Assembly (NCBI GenBank): GCA_038030265.1
Contig: CM075943.1
Location: 24,366,001-24,430,000 of the forward strand
Source of the DNA: Corythucha ciliata
Taxonomy: Eukaryota > Arthropoda > Insecta > Hemiptera > Tingidae
DNA: 64,000 nt
Reading direction: 5' to 3'
Part shown: one piece after another, positions 1 to 12,956 of the stretch
How positions within the stretch are numbered: position 1 is the first letter of the stretch
Layout of the letters: the number at the start of each line of letters is the position of its first letter
The notes under the pieces: generated by a model
Seen by the model: the letters and a program-made list of their open reading frames with translations, nothing else
What the model was told of the DNA's origin: nothing
Database searches by the model: none
Made by a program: the position numbers and the translations under genes

Positions 1-3000
1 AATAACATGGATCCCCATGTTTTCCTCCCTTTCGACTTGTAATATACCGCAGCCCTGTCGAATTCAAGCTGGCAGTCCCTGCAGAGCTCCCAGTATGAGC
101 CTATAATTTCTTTAATTTGTTTAAAACCCTGATGAAGACGTTACCAGCTTATTTTCGAACTCAGATAAGCCTCTTCAAGCAATTCAAAGGTATTTATTTT
201 CGTCCCAAGACCACAATAAACGTTAGTAGGCACAACAAATTGTGAGTACATTACTCTCTTGTTAGCGGCCGACTTTCTTTAATGCGCACCTTTCGTTTTA
301 TGAAAGCTGTTCACATAAAGAAGATGAAATCTAGAAGAGGCAAAAAAAAAAAAAAAAAAAAAAAGAGTAAAAGGGGGCGTTATTAACAAGAGGTCATGAG
401 ATTGACGTAATGAGGCCTTCCAGACCGTGAACCATTAGCTTTTGAGGGGCCCATGAGTTTTTTTTTTTCTTCTTCTTCTCCGTCGAAGTGCTTCTTTCTT
501 GATCTGAGATATCCCAAAATAAATACAATGGAGGTGGCGTCAAATGTAAGAGCTATCCCAGAAAAAATAAAACTTGTACCTTCACCGCCCCACCCTCTAG
601 TTTCCCACCCGCCCTCATCCTTGTGCATAGACGATTGTTAAAACTCCGAGTTCATTAAAAAACAAGGTAGAAAAATGTTTTTCTACCTATAAATCATCAA
701 TGAGTTGAAACAACCCGTGTTGGTCCGTTTTTTGGTCGTTGTTTTCTTTTGTTTGGACGGCAATTTCACAGCCCCCCTCCCCCTATCATCCATACTCTGA
801 ATGGTTAAGCCCAACGCACTTTTCTGAATAATGTTATTAGTCTGAAAAGCATACACCTGGAAACTGAGCTTCATTCTTTCTTTCTGTGTGAATTGTTGTC
901 AAAAAAAAAACCCACCGGTGAAGGGGTGGGAGGGTGTAAAAAAAACTTAGTATGGTGATGAAGGGAGGGGAGATATCCAGAAATCCTGCAGAGAGTCCTT
1001 TATGAATAATGCATACAAGATATTACTCACCCAGCCGTAGCCAGGTTCAATGTTAATATTAAATGGCGTATATATTTCAGTGGGACAGTCGAGGGTAGTA
1101 ACTCTACCCCTCTAATAGCACCGACCGGCGAAGTTAAATCATGACCGCTATTAGCTTCCTCTCAGTCCGTTCTTAATTAATCACAATGGGGGCAGGTTTA
1201 AAGCCCGAATGAATGAGATTGTAGGAGGATGTCTCCTTTCCACTGGTCCCCTTAACACGCTCTTTTACGATTAATGTTTTCAGGAATGGTGGACGGGACG
1301 GAGGGAGGAGGCGGAACAAGCGAACAAGAAAACTTACTGCCTTACAGTTGGGATTTATTAGCCACACCTCAAGCCAATAGATGAGTTCATCCACGGTTTT
1401 TTTTTTCTGGGCACGGGGCGACTACCATGAAAAGTACATACTCCTGCAGTGGCATGTTGATGACGTAAGAGAAGGAGTGGGACTCTTCGAGAAAATTATG
1501 TTTATATTTAACCCAAAATCTGAAATTGATTGTGGTGGGGCATTAAAAATAATGCAGTGATGTCACACTGTGGAACATTGGGCAGGAAGAAGAATGCGGA
1601 TGTGAAGTGAAAACCAAGAATCTATCCTCTAATTATTAACAAATTATAGCTGAACTTATTCGCTCGCCTCTTCCTTGTTTTATTGACAGCACTCGTCATC
1701 CTTGAGCTAACTAGCTAGAACTAAGTGGAAAAATGATTATAATACCTACTTCAAACATCCTTGTGATTTTTTTTTAGCATTATTATCACACAGGCTTTTG
1801 AGTTTTGAGTCGTGCTTCAATTTGGCCCGCAATATGATAGTGACTCAGCGTGTGAAGAAACACAAAGAAAAATTGGCTATCGTTCGGATGACATCAGAAT
1901 AATTTATATTCATAGCCCCCCCCCCCTCCTTCGAAAGATTTCAGTTGCTTCGGGCGATTCTATAACGCGTTAAAATTTCAGATTTTGCGGCCCCGGGGCT
2001 CAGTAGACGTGAGCGTGATGGTCGTCGACACGACTGCGACGACACTATAAATGAGTCGTAAAAACACAAGTCCTGCAGTGTCGTGGACTCCAAAAAGTGA
2101 AACATTTCAAACTTAATTCACGACGAACTTTAGTGTACAGCTCGTCATAAACTGAAAGTTCCCGCTATTGTATCGAAAATGAAAACCAGCATGCACACAG
2201 AAATGATCAAATTGTTAGACTTTTAGCTTAAGTGTGGGAGAGAAAATTTAAGGATCTCCCTTGGAGAACTTACAACAAAATAGCCCCCTCCCCCGCCAAT
2301 CTGAAGGACTTCGATTCACGATCCCATCGACAGCCAGGGATTACGGTTAAAGCAGTTTCCATTTCTATATCTGAGAAAACTTTTCTCTTTTTTCATTTAA
2401 TGTTCTTAGGTGGCTAAGAAAGTGTAAAATCACTCTAAAAGCTTTTTCCGAGATTTCTCTCCATTTTTTTCTGTGCATTGGAACTTCTTTAAAAAAGAGA
2501 ACCACACACACGCACACAAAGAAGAAAAAAATGTTCCACTCTTGCTGCTACTTGGTGGAGGGGGCGGGGAGCTTTCAAAATGATTCCACCGCAATGCGGA
2601 GGAAGAGAGGGTGGGGACCGAAACTGGAGAACTCGAAAAAATAAAAGAGTAGGTTGGGTATAACAATAGAGGTCCCACGAAGGGTCGTGTGGCATGGTGC
2701 GGAAGGTGGCGAGGGGTAAACGCGCCGTTCAATCAAATTGCCTTCTCTACTATAAGGTGTTTGTTGGAATTGAGAAAAGGGTGATTTGCTTGGCGCGTCT
2801 CACTCACCTCCCGCCCCCCACCATATTAATTTTTTTTTTTTTTTTTTTGTAAGGTCTTTTTGGCGCGGTGCGGATAGGAAATTACAGTAGCGTGAGCAGC
2901 CCGCACTCTTATTTTCAAAGATTACCTACCGCGCGCATCGTGAGAGATCCGAGAGATCGATGTTGAATAGACGGAAAAATAGGGGAAAAAAAGAGAAGTG

Positions 3001-3879
3001 GGAAAAAAGAATTATAGGTGGAGCAGGGCTTTTTACCTAATAATTACTTAAACTTTGGTTCTAATGGAGGCATTTATCGAAGGAAAAAAAATTCACAGGA
3101 TGCAAAAAACTTAAAATGAGAGTCCAACTTTTTCAAATTACCTCTCAACTTATTTTGTGACCTCATTCTTTTGAATACAAGCTACAAATGGAATAACTCG
3201 CTCAACTGCGACCGCCAGAATTCTTTTAAGCGATTTTCAATCGCTTGAATTGAATTGTGAAGAAAAACAAGGAGGGGGAATTCCCCCCTCCTAACGAGCC
3301 ATAAATCCAAGGTAAGTATTCAGAAAACACGCTTACGTTGTTGTGAGCAGAGGGATGCTGGTTGAGGGTGATGACAAGGATGGGATGGGCGACAGGCCAA
3401 AAATAACGATACCAGCAATCAGAGGGCACGCACCCAGTTATGTGGCTAATCAGAGGGATCCAAAAACGTGATTGGCGGTAAGTTAAATCGTCGGAGACAA
3501 CTTCAGTCAGGTTGTTGCCCCTCTTTCACAATGTACTTATTACACATAATAGTTTTGCCTACCTGCATTCAGACATTCCCTGCAAGGAACAGAAATCTGC
3601 CCAGTTTTTAATCTGGCCATTCACCACTTTCTTTTAGGCCCCAAAGACGGTTCCGGTCCCACATTGCAAATTAAATCTTCTCTTTTAGCCAGCTGGTCCA
3701 CCTTCCCATGGCCATGGCGCGAATCTGATTCACACAGTTTGCTGGCGGGGGGGGGGGGCGGTTCCTTTTTCTTTTCCGGTGAATATCATGAGAAGAATAT
3801 TTCGGGTTTTTTGGTTTAATTTAACTATTTTAGAGGCTAAAGAGTCAGTTTCAACACCAAAACTTCCATCCAAATATGA
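1..3879. other. Non-coding stretch, no gene seen
   Basis: No open frame here reads like a known protein, and no exon with flanking splice sites was recognised. The stretch holds homopolymers only: an A run at 342-364, a T run near 2,829-2,848, and several C or G tracts of 8-10 bases, for example near 1,917-1,926 and 3,750. It is probably intron or intergenic DNA. Confidence 0.6.
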
Positions 3880-4531
3880 TAATACGAGTTATACTAGATC
3901 GACAAGTTTCTTATGGACCCTGAGGATCCAAACTTCCAGATGGTTCTAGGAACATGTATTTAGAAAGTTAACTGAATTTACCACTTCTTTCGGTATATAT
4001 ATGTCGTATCCATGTCGAGTAATTGTCCATTTCACGAAATGGATGTCCATTTCACGAAGTGGTTCCACTTGCCGTAACTTCAAAAAATTACGAAATCTGG
4101 ACAAAAAAATTGTCCATTTCTTGAAAAGGAAATCGTGTTTGTCCAGTTGCTGAAATCAAGCTTCCATACTACAAGTGGATGCAACAACATTATCCATTTC
4201 ATGAAATGGATGAGTGAGGAATCTCAGGTGCTGAAACAATTTTTATTTATTTAAAAAGGTTATTTTACTGGAGCACTCAAAAACCCGCTAAAAAATGACG
4301 TTGTGCATCCACTTTCAGTAAGAAAGCTTGATTTCAACAACTGGACAAACGCGATTTCCTTTTCAAGAAATGGACATTTTTTTTGTCCAGATGACGGAAT
4401 TTTTTGAATTTACGGAAAGTGGAGCCATTTCGTGAAACGGATATCCATTTCATGAAGTGGACAATTTCGCCAAGTGGATGCGACATATACATATATATAA
4501 GAAACTTGTCGATCTGTACTCGTAGTATTTT
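3880..4531. repeat. Foldback element with arms of about 200 bp
   Basis: The two ends are inverted copies: AGATCGACAAGTTTCTTA at 3,896 reappears reversed at 4,499-4,516. Further in, the arms share GTCCATTTC..GAAATGGA units, TCTGGACAAAAAAA, CTTGAAAAGGAAATCG and TGAAATCAAGCTT. The inner arm ends are near 4,190 and 4,302, leaving a loop of about 110 bp. The left arm carries about 80 bp (3,914-3,994) with no counterpart on the right, so one arm has gained or the other lost a segment. No coding capacity is seen. The arms contain short palindromes of the type TCCATTTCRYGAAATGGA. Confidence 0.8.
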
Positions 4532-5156
4532 AATTTTTTAATTTTTTCTTCAGCTTGGAAGCCTCAGCTAGTGGGGTAAAGCTCAGATTTCATTACATCA
4601 CTAGGCCAATTTCGCGTCTAGTGACTGAAAAAAGTTTTTAGCCTCATGCAGTGCGTAATCAGCGTGTTTCTTTGAAGAAAAGGTCATACTTTGAATTGAA
4701 AAAATCAGTTTTTCCGGCATAATACCTAATTTGATCCCCCGGGCAAACTAATAAGTTTCTTGGGCTATGTAAAACATTTCTGGCACCAAATGGCATCCAT
4801 AAAGTTCGTCGAAGTTTTTTTTTGGGAGTTTAATTTGAATCTGTAGCAAAATGTGCGGCTTCAGGGCTGAAATACACGGTTCATTATTTTTGAGGCTGAG
4901 TTCCCGATTTTCTGCTTGAATGTAGTGAGTTTCTGGGACAATATTGCAAGATTTTGTGCCTCGCACGTTAACTTTTTCTCTATCCAACAATGAAGTGGTC
5001 ACATGTAAATATGAGCAAGGGAACCCTTGAAAAAACATTAAATAAATAAATAAAATAAAATGAATTGAATAACTAAATAAACTTGATTTTTTCTTTTGAT
5101 GATTTTATTCCTAGCCGGGGCTAGGTTGAGTCCACCTTGACTGCCCTGGATAAGAG
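4532..5156. other. Non-coding stretch with a short dispersed repeat
   Basis: No gene is seen. The segment at 4,553-4,583 (TTGGAAGCCTCAGCTAGT and following GGGTAAAG) recurs almost unchanged at 5,509-5,535, each time preceded by a T-rich run. It is therefore a short interspersed repeat or the end of one. Confidence 0.5.
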
Positions 5157-5407
5157 TAAGGCCCAAATTCATAGTCGTCCCTTGAGGAAAATATTCCCTT
5201 GAGGGACTTCAAATCAGCCATTCTAATTTGTGAATCGTATGTTTTGAATCGATTCAAGGGAATATTTTCCTCAAGGGACGGCTATGAATTCAGAGGCCTT
5301 CCTTATCGGAGCCTTAACTCAAGTTGTGCAATGATCATTAAAATGCATCTCCTGTTTCTGATGCACTTTAAGGCGGCCTTAAGTTAAGGAAGGTCTCTGA
5401 ATACGGC
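5157..5407. mobile_element. Nested or abutting MITE pair
   Basis: The first unit, about 5,162-5,302, has inverted ends: TCGTCCCTTGAGGAAAATAT on the left, and its reverse complement with one or two changes near 5,255-5,285. The second unit continues to 5,407 and ends in TCTGAATACGGCC, the reverse complement of the GGCCGTATTCAG terminus of the MITE inside the copia element at 19,526. CCTTCCTTA near 5,299 is mirrored by TAAGGAAGG near 5,386. The two units share the GAATTCAGAGGCC border. There is no coding capacity. Exact boundaries and target duplications are not clear. Confidence 0.55.
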
Positions 5408-6360
5408 CATAAGAGTTCAGTTTGTACCGAAAGGTGACAAAAGATTTCATAACCACGCGACGGACTTCCATCCAACTACTCGCTGTATTTTTATTTTTTA
5501 TTTTTTGCTTGGAAGCCTCAGCCAGTAGGGTAAAGAAAATTGGAGAGGGTGATTGACATGCGTATCCGGCTGTCTGATAGCTTCTTATACGCAAAGGTGA
5601 TTCATGCAAAAAGTCGCAGCAGCCGTGGGGGCCTACGTTGTCAGTCATCGTGGGCCCCTGAATCATCGCAGATGTGAAACCCAGGGGGTATCAGGGCCAT
5701 GCAACCCCCTTGGATGCGGAGTAGGTCACTCCCGCGAAAGCATCAGTAATGTCCTCTCCCCAACCATGCGGAATCTTCTAAATCGCATTTGGCGTCGTCA
5801 CCTTCTCGAGTTCAAGGGTCATTTTTGAAAGTTACCCTTACCAATACACCTGTCGTTTCCTGACGTGGTATATGATGTGGGTCCCTCGAACTATGCTCAA
5901 CCGAGGAATACAGCCGGTTCCTGTTCAAAACAAAACAGAGTGGCCACCAGCGCCCCTTTCAAGTGACCGAAAATGCGTGGTCACTAGTTTTCAGACTATT
6001 TTAAAGACTCCACAGGTGGCCTAGCGAGGCCCACTTGCATCGAAGGGATTCCTTGGACTTCAAGGCTGACGATCACGCGGCCGCTGACTGCAGAAAAATT
6101 CATGCCGCCCCTGTAAAAGTGCCTAAAAGTTGTCAACAAATTGGGCGAGGTTATGAAAACCTCCTGAAACCTACCTGAAATAGTACATTACATTACAAGA
6201 TTAGTAAGTGGTGCATTACCTGCGAGGTTTTTTGTTTGGCGGACGAGGCTTGCCTAGGCTGATATTTAAAAACTAGCGGGTAGTACCACTTAATAGTCGA
6301 GTGATGTACGTTATTTTTCGCGCAACCGACGTCAAATATTACCCAGTTTTATTCTTTTTA

Positions 6361-6393
<33 letters not shown>

Positions 6394-9300
6394 AATGTCT
6401 TAAGATATTTCTTTAATCACGGATGAGGTGTTAACATTTCAACAAAGGTTGCACAAGGTTATAGAATAGAAAACCGACATGTGAAAACTTTTCATGTCAG
6501 TTTTAAACCTTTACTGTACAGTTTTCAAAAACTGAAGCTATGAAGTACCAGGCTATGAAAAATTCAACTTACTGGAGTTATTATGTTATCGTAACTTACG
6601 AAGCAGATTGCGCGAAAAACTAATTTTACATGGCTGGTATGTTCAAAAATGAATTTCTTGGTTTGGCGTGTATTCATTCAAGAAAGCCAATTTTCGGGTG
6701 ATTTTTTCTAAAAACCAATTTAGTGGACATGGCTCTCTATAAATGAACGAATTATCCGGCTGCTATATCTAAAGGGAGCAGGCAAAAGCTAACACATTTT
6801 AAAAATGGCTTTTTAGAATTCATGAAAACTTTTAGTACCTACTTGGTTATAGTCCAAATCATTAACTTGGGGCAGCAATGTGGAACATGCGCCTGCGAAA
6901 TGCCCAGTGTAGTGTGAAAAGACGTTCTACTTTTTGGAGCGTCAGGGTACGTGGTGGCTCACGGTGTGGTGGCACCACAGTGCTAGAAACGGCCCTGCTC
7001 TTATACCCTCATCCAACAAGTCGAGATTTCGTTTCTCCCATAGCCAAACCCACAAACCGATCTGAAGGATTCGCTCCCTCATCTCATCCGTCGACTGCTG
7101 GACAGGGAATATACCACCTGTTCCGGGACTGATACCGACGTTTTGCAGTCAATACCGATCTCTCAAGTCTTTTCGGTTTCTGTCTCACGTGCCACCAGGC
7201 TTCTCAAACCGACCAGTCGGCACCAGACTACATCCATACTACCTGGGCTCGCCTGGCTGTCATTTGAGCAGAGGAAATGAGGTCGCACGAATTCTGCCGT
7301 CCAGTATTAATGTACAGAGAGTGTTGTCATGTCATCAAGCTGACCTTTCCGTTGTCTATATGATGAATTCAACGAGGAAATAGTTAATGAGGAGGAGTAT
7401 CTTCTACCATTTCTCTCAGGATCACCTGCGTCCTTACCTTACATACGCTTATTGCGCCAAAATCAGCACACGTTCGAACGACGTCCAATTGATCGGAACG
7501 TTGAGCCTAACTTGTTTTCCAAGGCATTTTACGAGAAAATTCTTCCGATTCAACAAACTCTTTTAGACCAGTAGTTTCACCACTCAACGGATATCAGCGC
7601 TGATCCTTTTGCCCCGCCACTTATTTGTCCCACCACTTAAAGAAAACGCGCTTCTCAGATAAGTACCACGTAATAGATCTTCTTAGGGACTTTTCCCTTC
7701 TCTTTCCTTGGGGGATTCTAGAAGACTACTACGCCAGTACTTTTCTCTCCCTTCCCTTTTTTTTTATACTTTAAAAGCCATGGGAGTTGAGCTGCAGGGT
7801 TTGTGCAAAAGGAAACTCAATGGTGGTGGCGGTGAATGCGTGGGAAGAGGGAAGAAGAAGTTCAGATAAAAACCCATTCCCGTATTTCTTTTTTTGAACA
7901 GAAGTAGTGTTCTTTCTAAATATAAATTCCAATCTGTACTCGCTTCCCGTATTGGTTAAAGGTCTGATACTGAGTTCTCCACCAAGCGATAAACACTTTC
8001 ATATATCGTTCAGTCTCTTGTACTTCATTGTTTTCCATTTTCAATTTAGTATATGCGCGGGGAATACATTAAAATAATTAAGAACACTCTAGCTTCACAG
8101 GCTATTTATATCTATCGACCTATTCACACCCCACGTATTCCTCACTCAAGACAAATAGACTCCGCAACGGCAAAGAGTTTCATTCTACCTAAAGGGTTGA
8201 ATTGTTCCATTTTATTCAAGTTCAAAGCCCTTTTATTTTGACATTTAGTATTATATTGAATTGATTGAGCTTCAATATACCAAGGTGTACAAAGGGCAAG
8301 GTTTTGAATGTTCTTACTCTCACTTTGATGTTCGATGTTGCTTTTACGCTATTGAATTTAATTGAACCGAGAGAGCGACGAATAGAAATAAAGACAATTA
8401 CTTTCATTTTACGCAAAATTGCGTCCAAAAATAACTCGACCCCTTTCAATTTGCTCGAAAAAAAAAAAAAAAAGTTACCCGAGAAAAGCAACGTAATATT
8501 CAAAGCGCCTCAAGGCCCTCCACAGGATATTCGATCTGTCAACAGGGAAAGGAGAGTCATTTTTTTGTTCATTGAAAAGGCCACCTGTGCGCGCCTTCTT
8601 TATTTTTCTTCGAAAATGAGAGCAAACAATCCAGGAACAATGGTTTCAGTAATATAAAATGAATTCACCCATTTTTCATTGCTTTGCGCGGTTCCACTTT
8701 TCAAAATGGTACCGTAGGGGTCTTCAAGTTGAAAGATAAAATTTCCGCTTTTTTTTTTTTTTTTTTTTCTGTAAATGAGCAAAAAAAAATGAGAAAGTGG
8801 GCCTTTTTTCCAAAGGGTTGAAAACCTTCGAGAGGGGCGGCTTGAAAAGTAGATTCCCTAAGAATTAAACTTTTCAATTCCCAAAAGGCGAGATTCGAGG
8901 CAGTTCGAGTATTTGTTCAATGTAATTAGAAGAGCAATACATCAACGGCTTGAAAAAGTAGTCCAAAGAGTGGAATGGAACGATTTGGCTGAAGGCGAGA
9001 GGCGCTATTGATGGAATGGGGTGGTATTGAGTGGGGGGGACAGAAACCGCCAAAGTTTCGAGACTATCTATTGCCTTCATCAGAGACACCCCCCCCCCCA
9101 CTATTTTATACCACCCAACTGTAATTACTGAGGTCTTGATCAAGCTTAGAGTCGTAAATCAACGAATTAATACTCGTTATCTTTTCTGCCTGGGACTCTC
9201 ACCTTCCGGTTTTTCAGAAAGGCAATTAAGACGTCATGTATAGAACTCCGTGCCTCGGCTGTAGAACTCAACAGGAGAGAGTACGGGACCAACTTCGTTT

Positions 9301-10512
9301 ATTAACATCGATCAACATGAATTTTTTTTTAAAGCATTAAAAGAATTAAAAGGGTCAATATTATCCATTTCCATCGTCATAACCAATAAACGGCATGGTT
9401 CAATTGTGGAGGATACTGGGAAAGAGATGGGAAAACCCATGAGTGGTTACGTCCCCCCACCTACCAACCGCTGTTGTGAATTGCCGACGTTGGCGATGCG
9501 GGGTGACCATAAGGAGGCAATAGCTGCATAAATAAGATGGAAAGGTTCTGTGGGACAACGAGGATATGCTGGTTGGGGGGAGTGGAAGGATGATGAGGAA
9601 GAAGCGAGAAAGGTCTCTTCTCTCATACCCCCCACCCACACCCCTCCATCACACTTGAACTCCTGAAAGGAGCGGCATAGCGCCCTTGGGAAATTATAGC
9701 CTCTGTTATCTCTTTGTGTTACATGCCAAACGCGTCGTACATCACTGAATGAGAGGGTTGAGAATAGCTTTTTAGAGGTAGTATTGACGACCATTGAAGC
9801 CGATTAGAAATCGTATTCAGATCCCTCTCCATTCCTTCCCCCCCCCACCAATCCATTTTGAAGGGTTTATCTTTTGGAAGTCAATCGTAGGAGTGGATCG
9901 AATAAAAAGTACATGGTTCACTCCACACAAACGAAAATTGTATCCACAGAAAAATTGTCACAAAAATGAGAGTCAAACAGTTCACTTTATAGCATTCATT
10001 GGTGGAATAAAAGCATTTAGGCGCGAAATGAAGTGCCCACTGAACCAATTAGACGAGAAACAGATAGAGGAATTGGTTGAAGGAAGTGGTTGGCACACAG
10101 ATATAGTGGAAACCAGCGTAAAATAATGATTACGCCAAACTTTTAGGAGGTAAAATGACCAATTAGAAGGGCTAAAACCAAAAACATCAAATAAAATTGC
10201 TGTCCGAGTGCGAGTAGTAAGTGAAAATTTAGTAGTAAACCCGACAACCAAACCAGGCCGACCTGTTCTTTCGCGGAAAACTAATTTCCCAAACCCCTCG
10301 CCCATCAACCCTTGTCACGTTGTACAATCCAACATTTTCCACATGCTGACAAGACCAGGTACATAACTGCTGAGCGAGTAACCACGAATTAACTCCGTCT
10401 TTTAATCTGATTTAAGCGACTTGGCCCTTCATGCATTGCTCTATGGCCCACAAAAAGAAACGAAATAAAGCTAACGAGTGTGATGAGAAGAAAAAGAGAA
10501 GGTGAGACTTAC
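5408..10512. other. Non-coding stretch, no gene recognised
   Basis: No coding exon was recognised. A 31-base A run lies at 6,362-6,392. The part from about 6,880 to 7,600 is less AT-rich and has higher complexity than its surroundings, with short open frames on the plus strand. I could not match these to any family and do not call a gene. If the exon at 10.5 kb belongs to a long-intron gene on the minus strand, this stretch is its following intron. Confidence 0.5.
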
Positions 10513-10661
10513 GCGTTGATCTCCAAGATTTTTTATTCGACAGGGCAGCGTGGCCGTTTCACCGATATACGCTGTTACGTTAGTGGGTGTCCGTTCAAAC
10601 TGAGGTTGACCAATTGCTGTTGTCCATTCTCTGTTACCGTGATGACTTTTGTAATAATTAC
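10513..10661 (-). CDS. Internal exon of an immunoglobulin-domain gene, Dpr family type
   Basis: This is a 149-bp minus-strand exon bounded by a pyrimidine-rich acceptor (TTTACTTTCCAG, ending at 10,662) and a consensus donor (GTAAGT from 10,512). It enters with two bases of a split codon and leaves at a codon boundary, coding 49 residues. The product holds the start of an Ig V-type domain: PQFERTPTNVTAYIGETATL followed by PCRIKNLGDQR. This includes the B-strand cysteine and the NLG turn that precedes the VSWIR tryptophan strand in insect defective-proboscis-extension-response proteins. Those are neuronal cell-surface Ig proteins that pair with DIP proteins in synaptic recognition. The VSWIR exon and the second Ig domain were not found downstream on this strand; such genes often have introns of tens of kb. 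Which paralogue it is cannot be told; it could be another two-Ig surface protein. The absence of stops and the good splice sites argue for a functional exon. Confidence 0.72.
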
Positions 10662-11877
10662 CTGGAAAGTAAAACACAATACAAAAAAAAATGTTTAGTA
10701 AAATCGGTAAAATCAGATGAATTATTAAATTTACCCTTCACCTTTCGAGCTTATAACATCCACCTTTCATGAATCCTGCTTTCCTATAACTTTCTTTAGT
10801 CACCTCGATGCTTCACACCCCCCCCTCACCACTACCACCACCACCAATTCAATTCAAAAACGTTTCTCATTTCAGTCGGCGAGTTTGAGTTAAAGCGAGC
10901 GATATACGCATTACTAAGGTCGAAGGGGTGGAGCAAAAGTTGAAGCAAACTCATCAAAATTGGCTTAGTTTGTGCGGGATATATGAAATAAAGCCCTTTT
11001 AGGGTTTGTTCCTCAGGGTTTCCAGATACAAGTAGTAATATGTGCTTAAGCAGTCTTCGTCGAAATTTGTTAATTTTCGAAAGAGTTAACCGGGGGGGAA
11101 AGGGGAAAAGACAGTAGATAATGTACGTTTTAAAACTTCAAATTTATGGTCTCATTATAATGATTCCGCGTGCTATAAATAATTAACATAATAACAACGA
11201 GCTAGCGCTCGAATTACGAGTTGACCGTTTGATAATTGAGGCACTTGGGCTCATAATAATTCTTCGGTCAAAACAAAAAAAGAGACAATTGAATAAACCG
11301 AGTGCCTGAGACACTTTTTTACTTTTCGCTTTGTGCAACACGAAGAGGGGAAGGAAATAAAGAACATCATTATTTCACGCACGAAAACTTCTTAAAGCTA
11401 TCTACAACTTTTTTTTTTTTTGTTCATTCCCCCGCGTTGATCTCTTTTTTTGTTATGAACTAACTTTGCTTTACCACCCTCCTCGCAACCATGGAGAGGC
11501 CACCACCGTAGTGGATTAAGGTTGACTGAGTGCATGAAAAGTTGCTTGGAGCACTACACACACGTCGGGGTTCATTTGCCCTCTAATTTATCACTAAGGC
11601 TCTAAAACATTTAGAGTGCGTTTATGACTACAAATGAAAAGGTAGAAAGATCGAATCATTTTGATGTGCTAATGGGTGATCAAAATAGGCTGATCCTTTT
11701 CTTCGTTTAAATGGTCGCGGAATGGTTAAACCACTAAACCGCGAACTGTTCTTTGATGTTTAATTGCCTCTTTTGGAGTGTTTCCATGTGGTTGGGTTCC
11801 ATGTGGTTGGCGTGAATTTTCTTTCCTTGGTTTATATCGAGGAGTCCTTAAATTAATGTGTACAATCATCCGACCAG
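10662..11877. other. Non-coding stretch
   Basis: No exon, RNA gene or clear repeat was recognised. There is a short CCACCACCACC microsatellite near 10,833 and T runs near 11,410. This is probably the intron upstream of the Ig exon on the minus strand. Confidence 0.5.
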
Positions 11878-11995
11878 CCCCCCTATTCTGTAACTCCTAA
11901 CGCGTGAGTTAGCGAAATAAACAAGGTGAATAATTGAAAGTTATCAGCTGAGAAAATTCGCTAACGCACGCGTTATGAGTTACAGAATAGGGGGG
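11878..11995. mobile_element. MITE, 118 bp, with 3-bp CAG target duplication
   Basis: The terminal inverted repeats are CCCCCCTATTCTGTAACTC on the left and its exact reverse complement on the right. Beyond this the inverted match continues with changes (TAACGCGTGAGTTAGCG against CGCTAACGCACGCGTTA), so nearly the whole unit can fold. It is flanked by CAG at 11,875-11,877 and 11,996-11,998. Three-base duplications with G/C-run termini fit PIF/Harbinger-like MITEs, although the classical PIF duplication is TWA. It has no coding capacity. Confidence 0.8.
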
Positions 11996-12956
11996 CAGGA
12001 GAAATTGGGAAACGCAAAAGCTCAGCCTCCTCACAGCATCTAATACAATCACTCCAGAAACTGGTACTTGCCGGAAACCGGCACTATTTGAATTTTTGTT
12101 ATAAAAACTGATTGTTCTGGATCAGTCCCGCGCACAAACACTCTTTGCGAACAATGCGCGGCACGAGAGATTGTTTCCACACCACACGCGCATCATGTTC
12201 GCAAACGTTAGCAAACCCTGTTCGCAAACAATGCGCTTGGACGCGTGGCTTTTCCCCAGAAATTGAATGTGCACAGTGGCTATTCTGGATTTTCCTGACC
12301 AAAAACTGACAATTCTGACCACGAGAAAACGATGCTTTATGCACTAAACTTGAAATGTCGGTCCGTTTAGACTTCCTCAATCGGGATCTGGTACAGACTG
12401 CTGTCTTCTGTGAAATTTGCATTGAATTTTCCCTTCACAGAGAGAGCGTCAGCATTTACATTGCCATTACTGTTTTTGTATTTTATTTCAAAATCGAAAA
12501 ATTGCCAGAAAAACGCATTTCTGGGCAGCCGATGCGTCATCATTGTGAGCGTTCCTTGTGAAAGTTGAATACAGAAAGAAGGGGTTTATGGCCTGTCACC
12601 AGTTCATAGTGCCTACCAAAACAGAAACTATACATCAGTGTAACGCTCTGTAAATTTCTGTAGCTTCTTTCTTTATTTGACTGTAATTCTTTTCAGAATT
12701 GCTATGCTGATAGGCGTTCAGAATTGTCCGGCTTTCTGTGCGGAAGAACAGCGCTCAACGGGAACGCGAACGCCAAATATGAACAAACTTGCCGTCGCGT
12801 TAGCGTTGTTTTGTTCCCGTCAAAGAGACCAACCACTTGGAGAGAAAATTTTCCTTCGCGTTCGCGTTCCCTGTAGATTGGAGCTGCTACAGTGGCCAAA
12901 TGATTTAGATTTCGACTGGCAATAATTAAATAATCCAAGCAAGCTCGTTCATCCAA
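11996..12956. other. Non-coding stretch with short repeats
   Basis: No gene was recognised. GTTCGCAAAC and AATGCGC motifs repeat between 12,138 and 12,235. A short inverted repeat (GGGAACGCGAACGC near 12,758 against GCGTTCGCGTTCCC near 12,858) brackets about 90 bp. The latter may be a small MITE. Confidence 0.4.

Noticed and set aside
6878..7383. Higher-complexity, less AT-rich stretch with two short plus-strand open frames
   Set aside because: I could not match the translations to any protein or transposase family on either strand. It may be an old element body but there is no positive evidence.
8265..8657. A 130-codon plus-strand open frame
   Set aside because: It contains an A-run-derived lysine tract and no domain signature. 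The opposite strand is equally open, so coding is not supported.
9447..9794. A 115-codon minus-strand open frame
   Set aside because: Low-complexity composition (Ser/Pro/His-rich), no motif, and overlapping open frames of similar quality on the same strand; it looks like chance.
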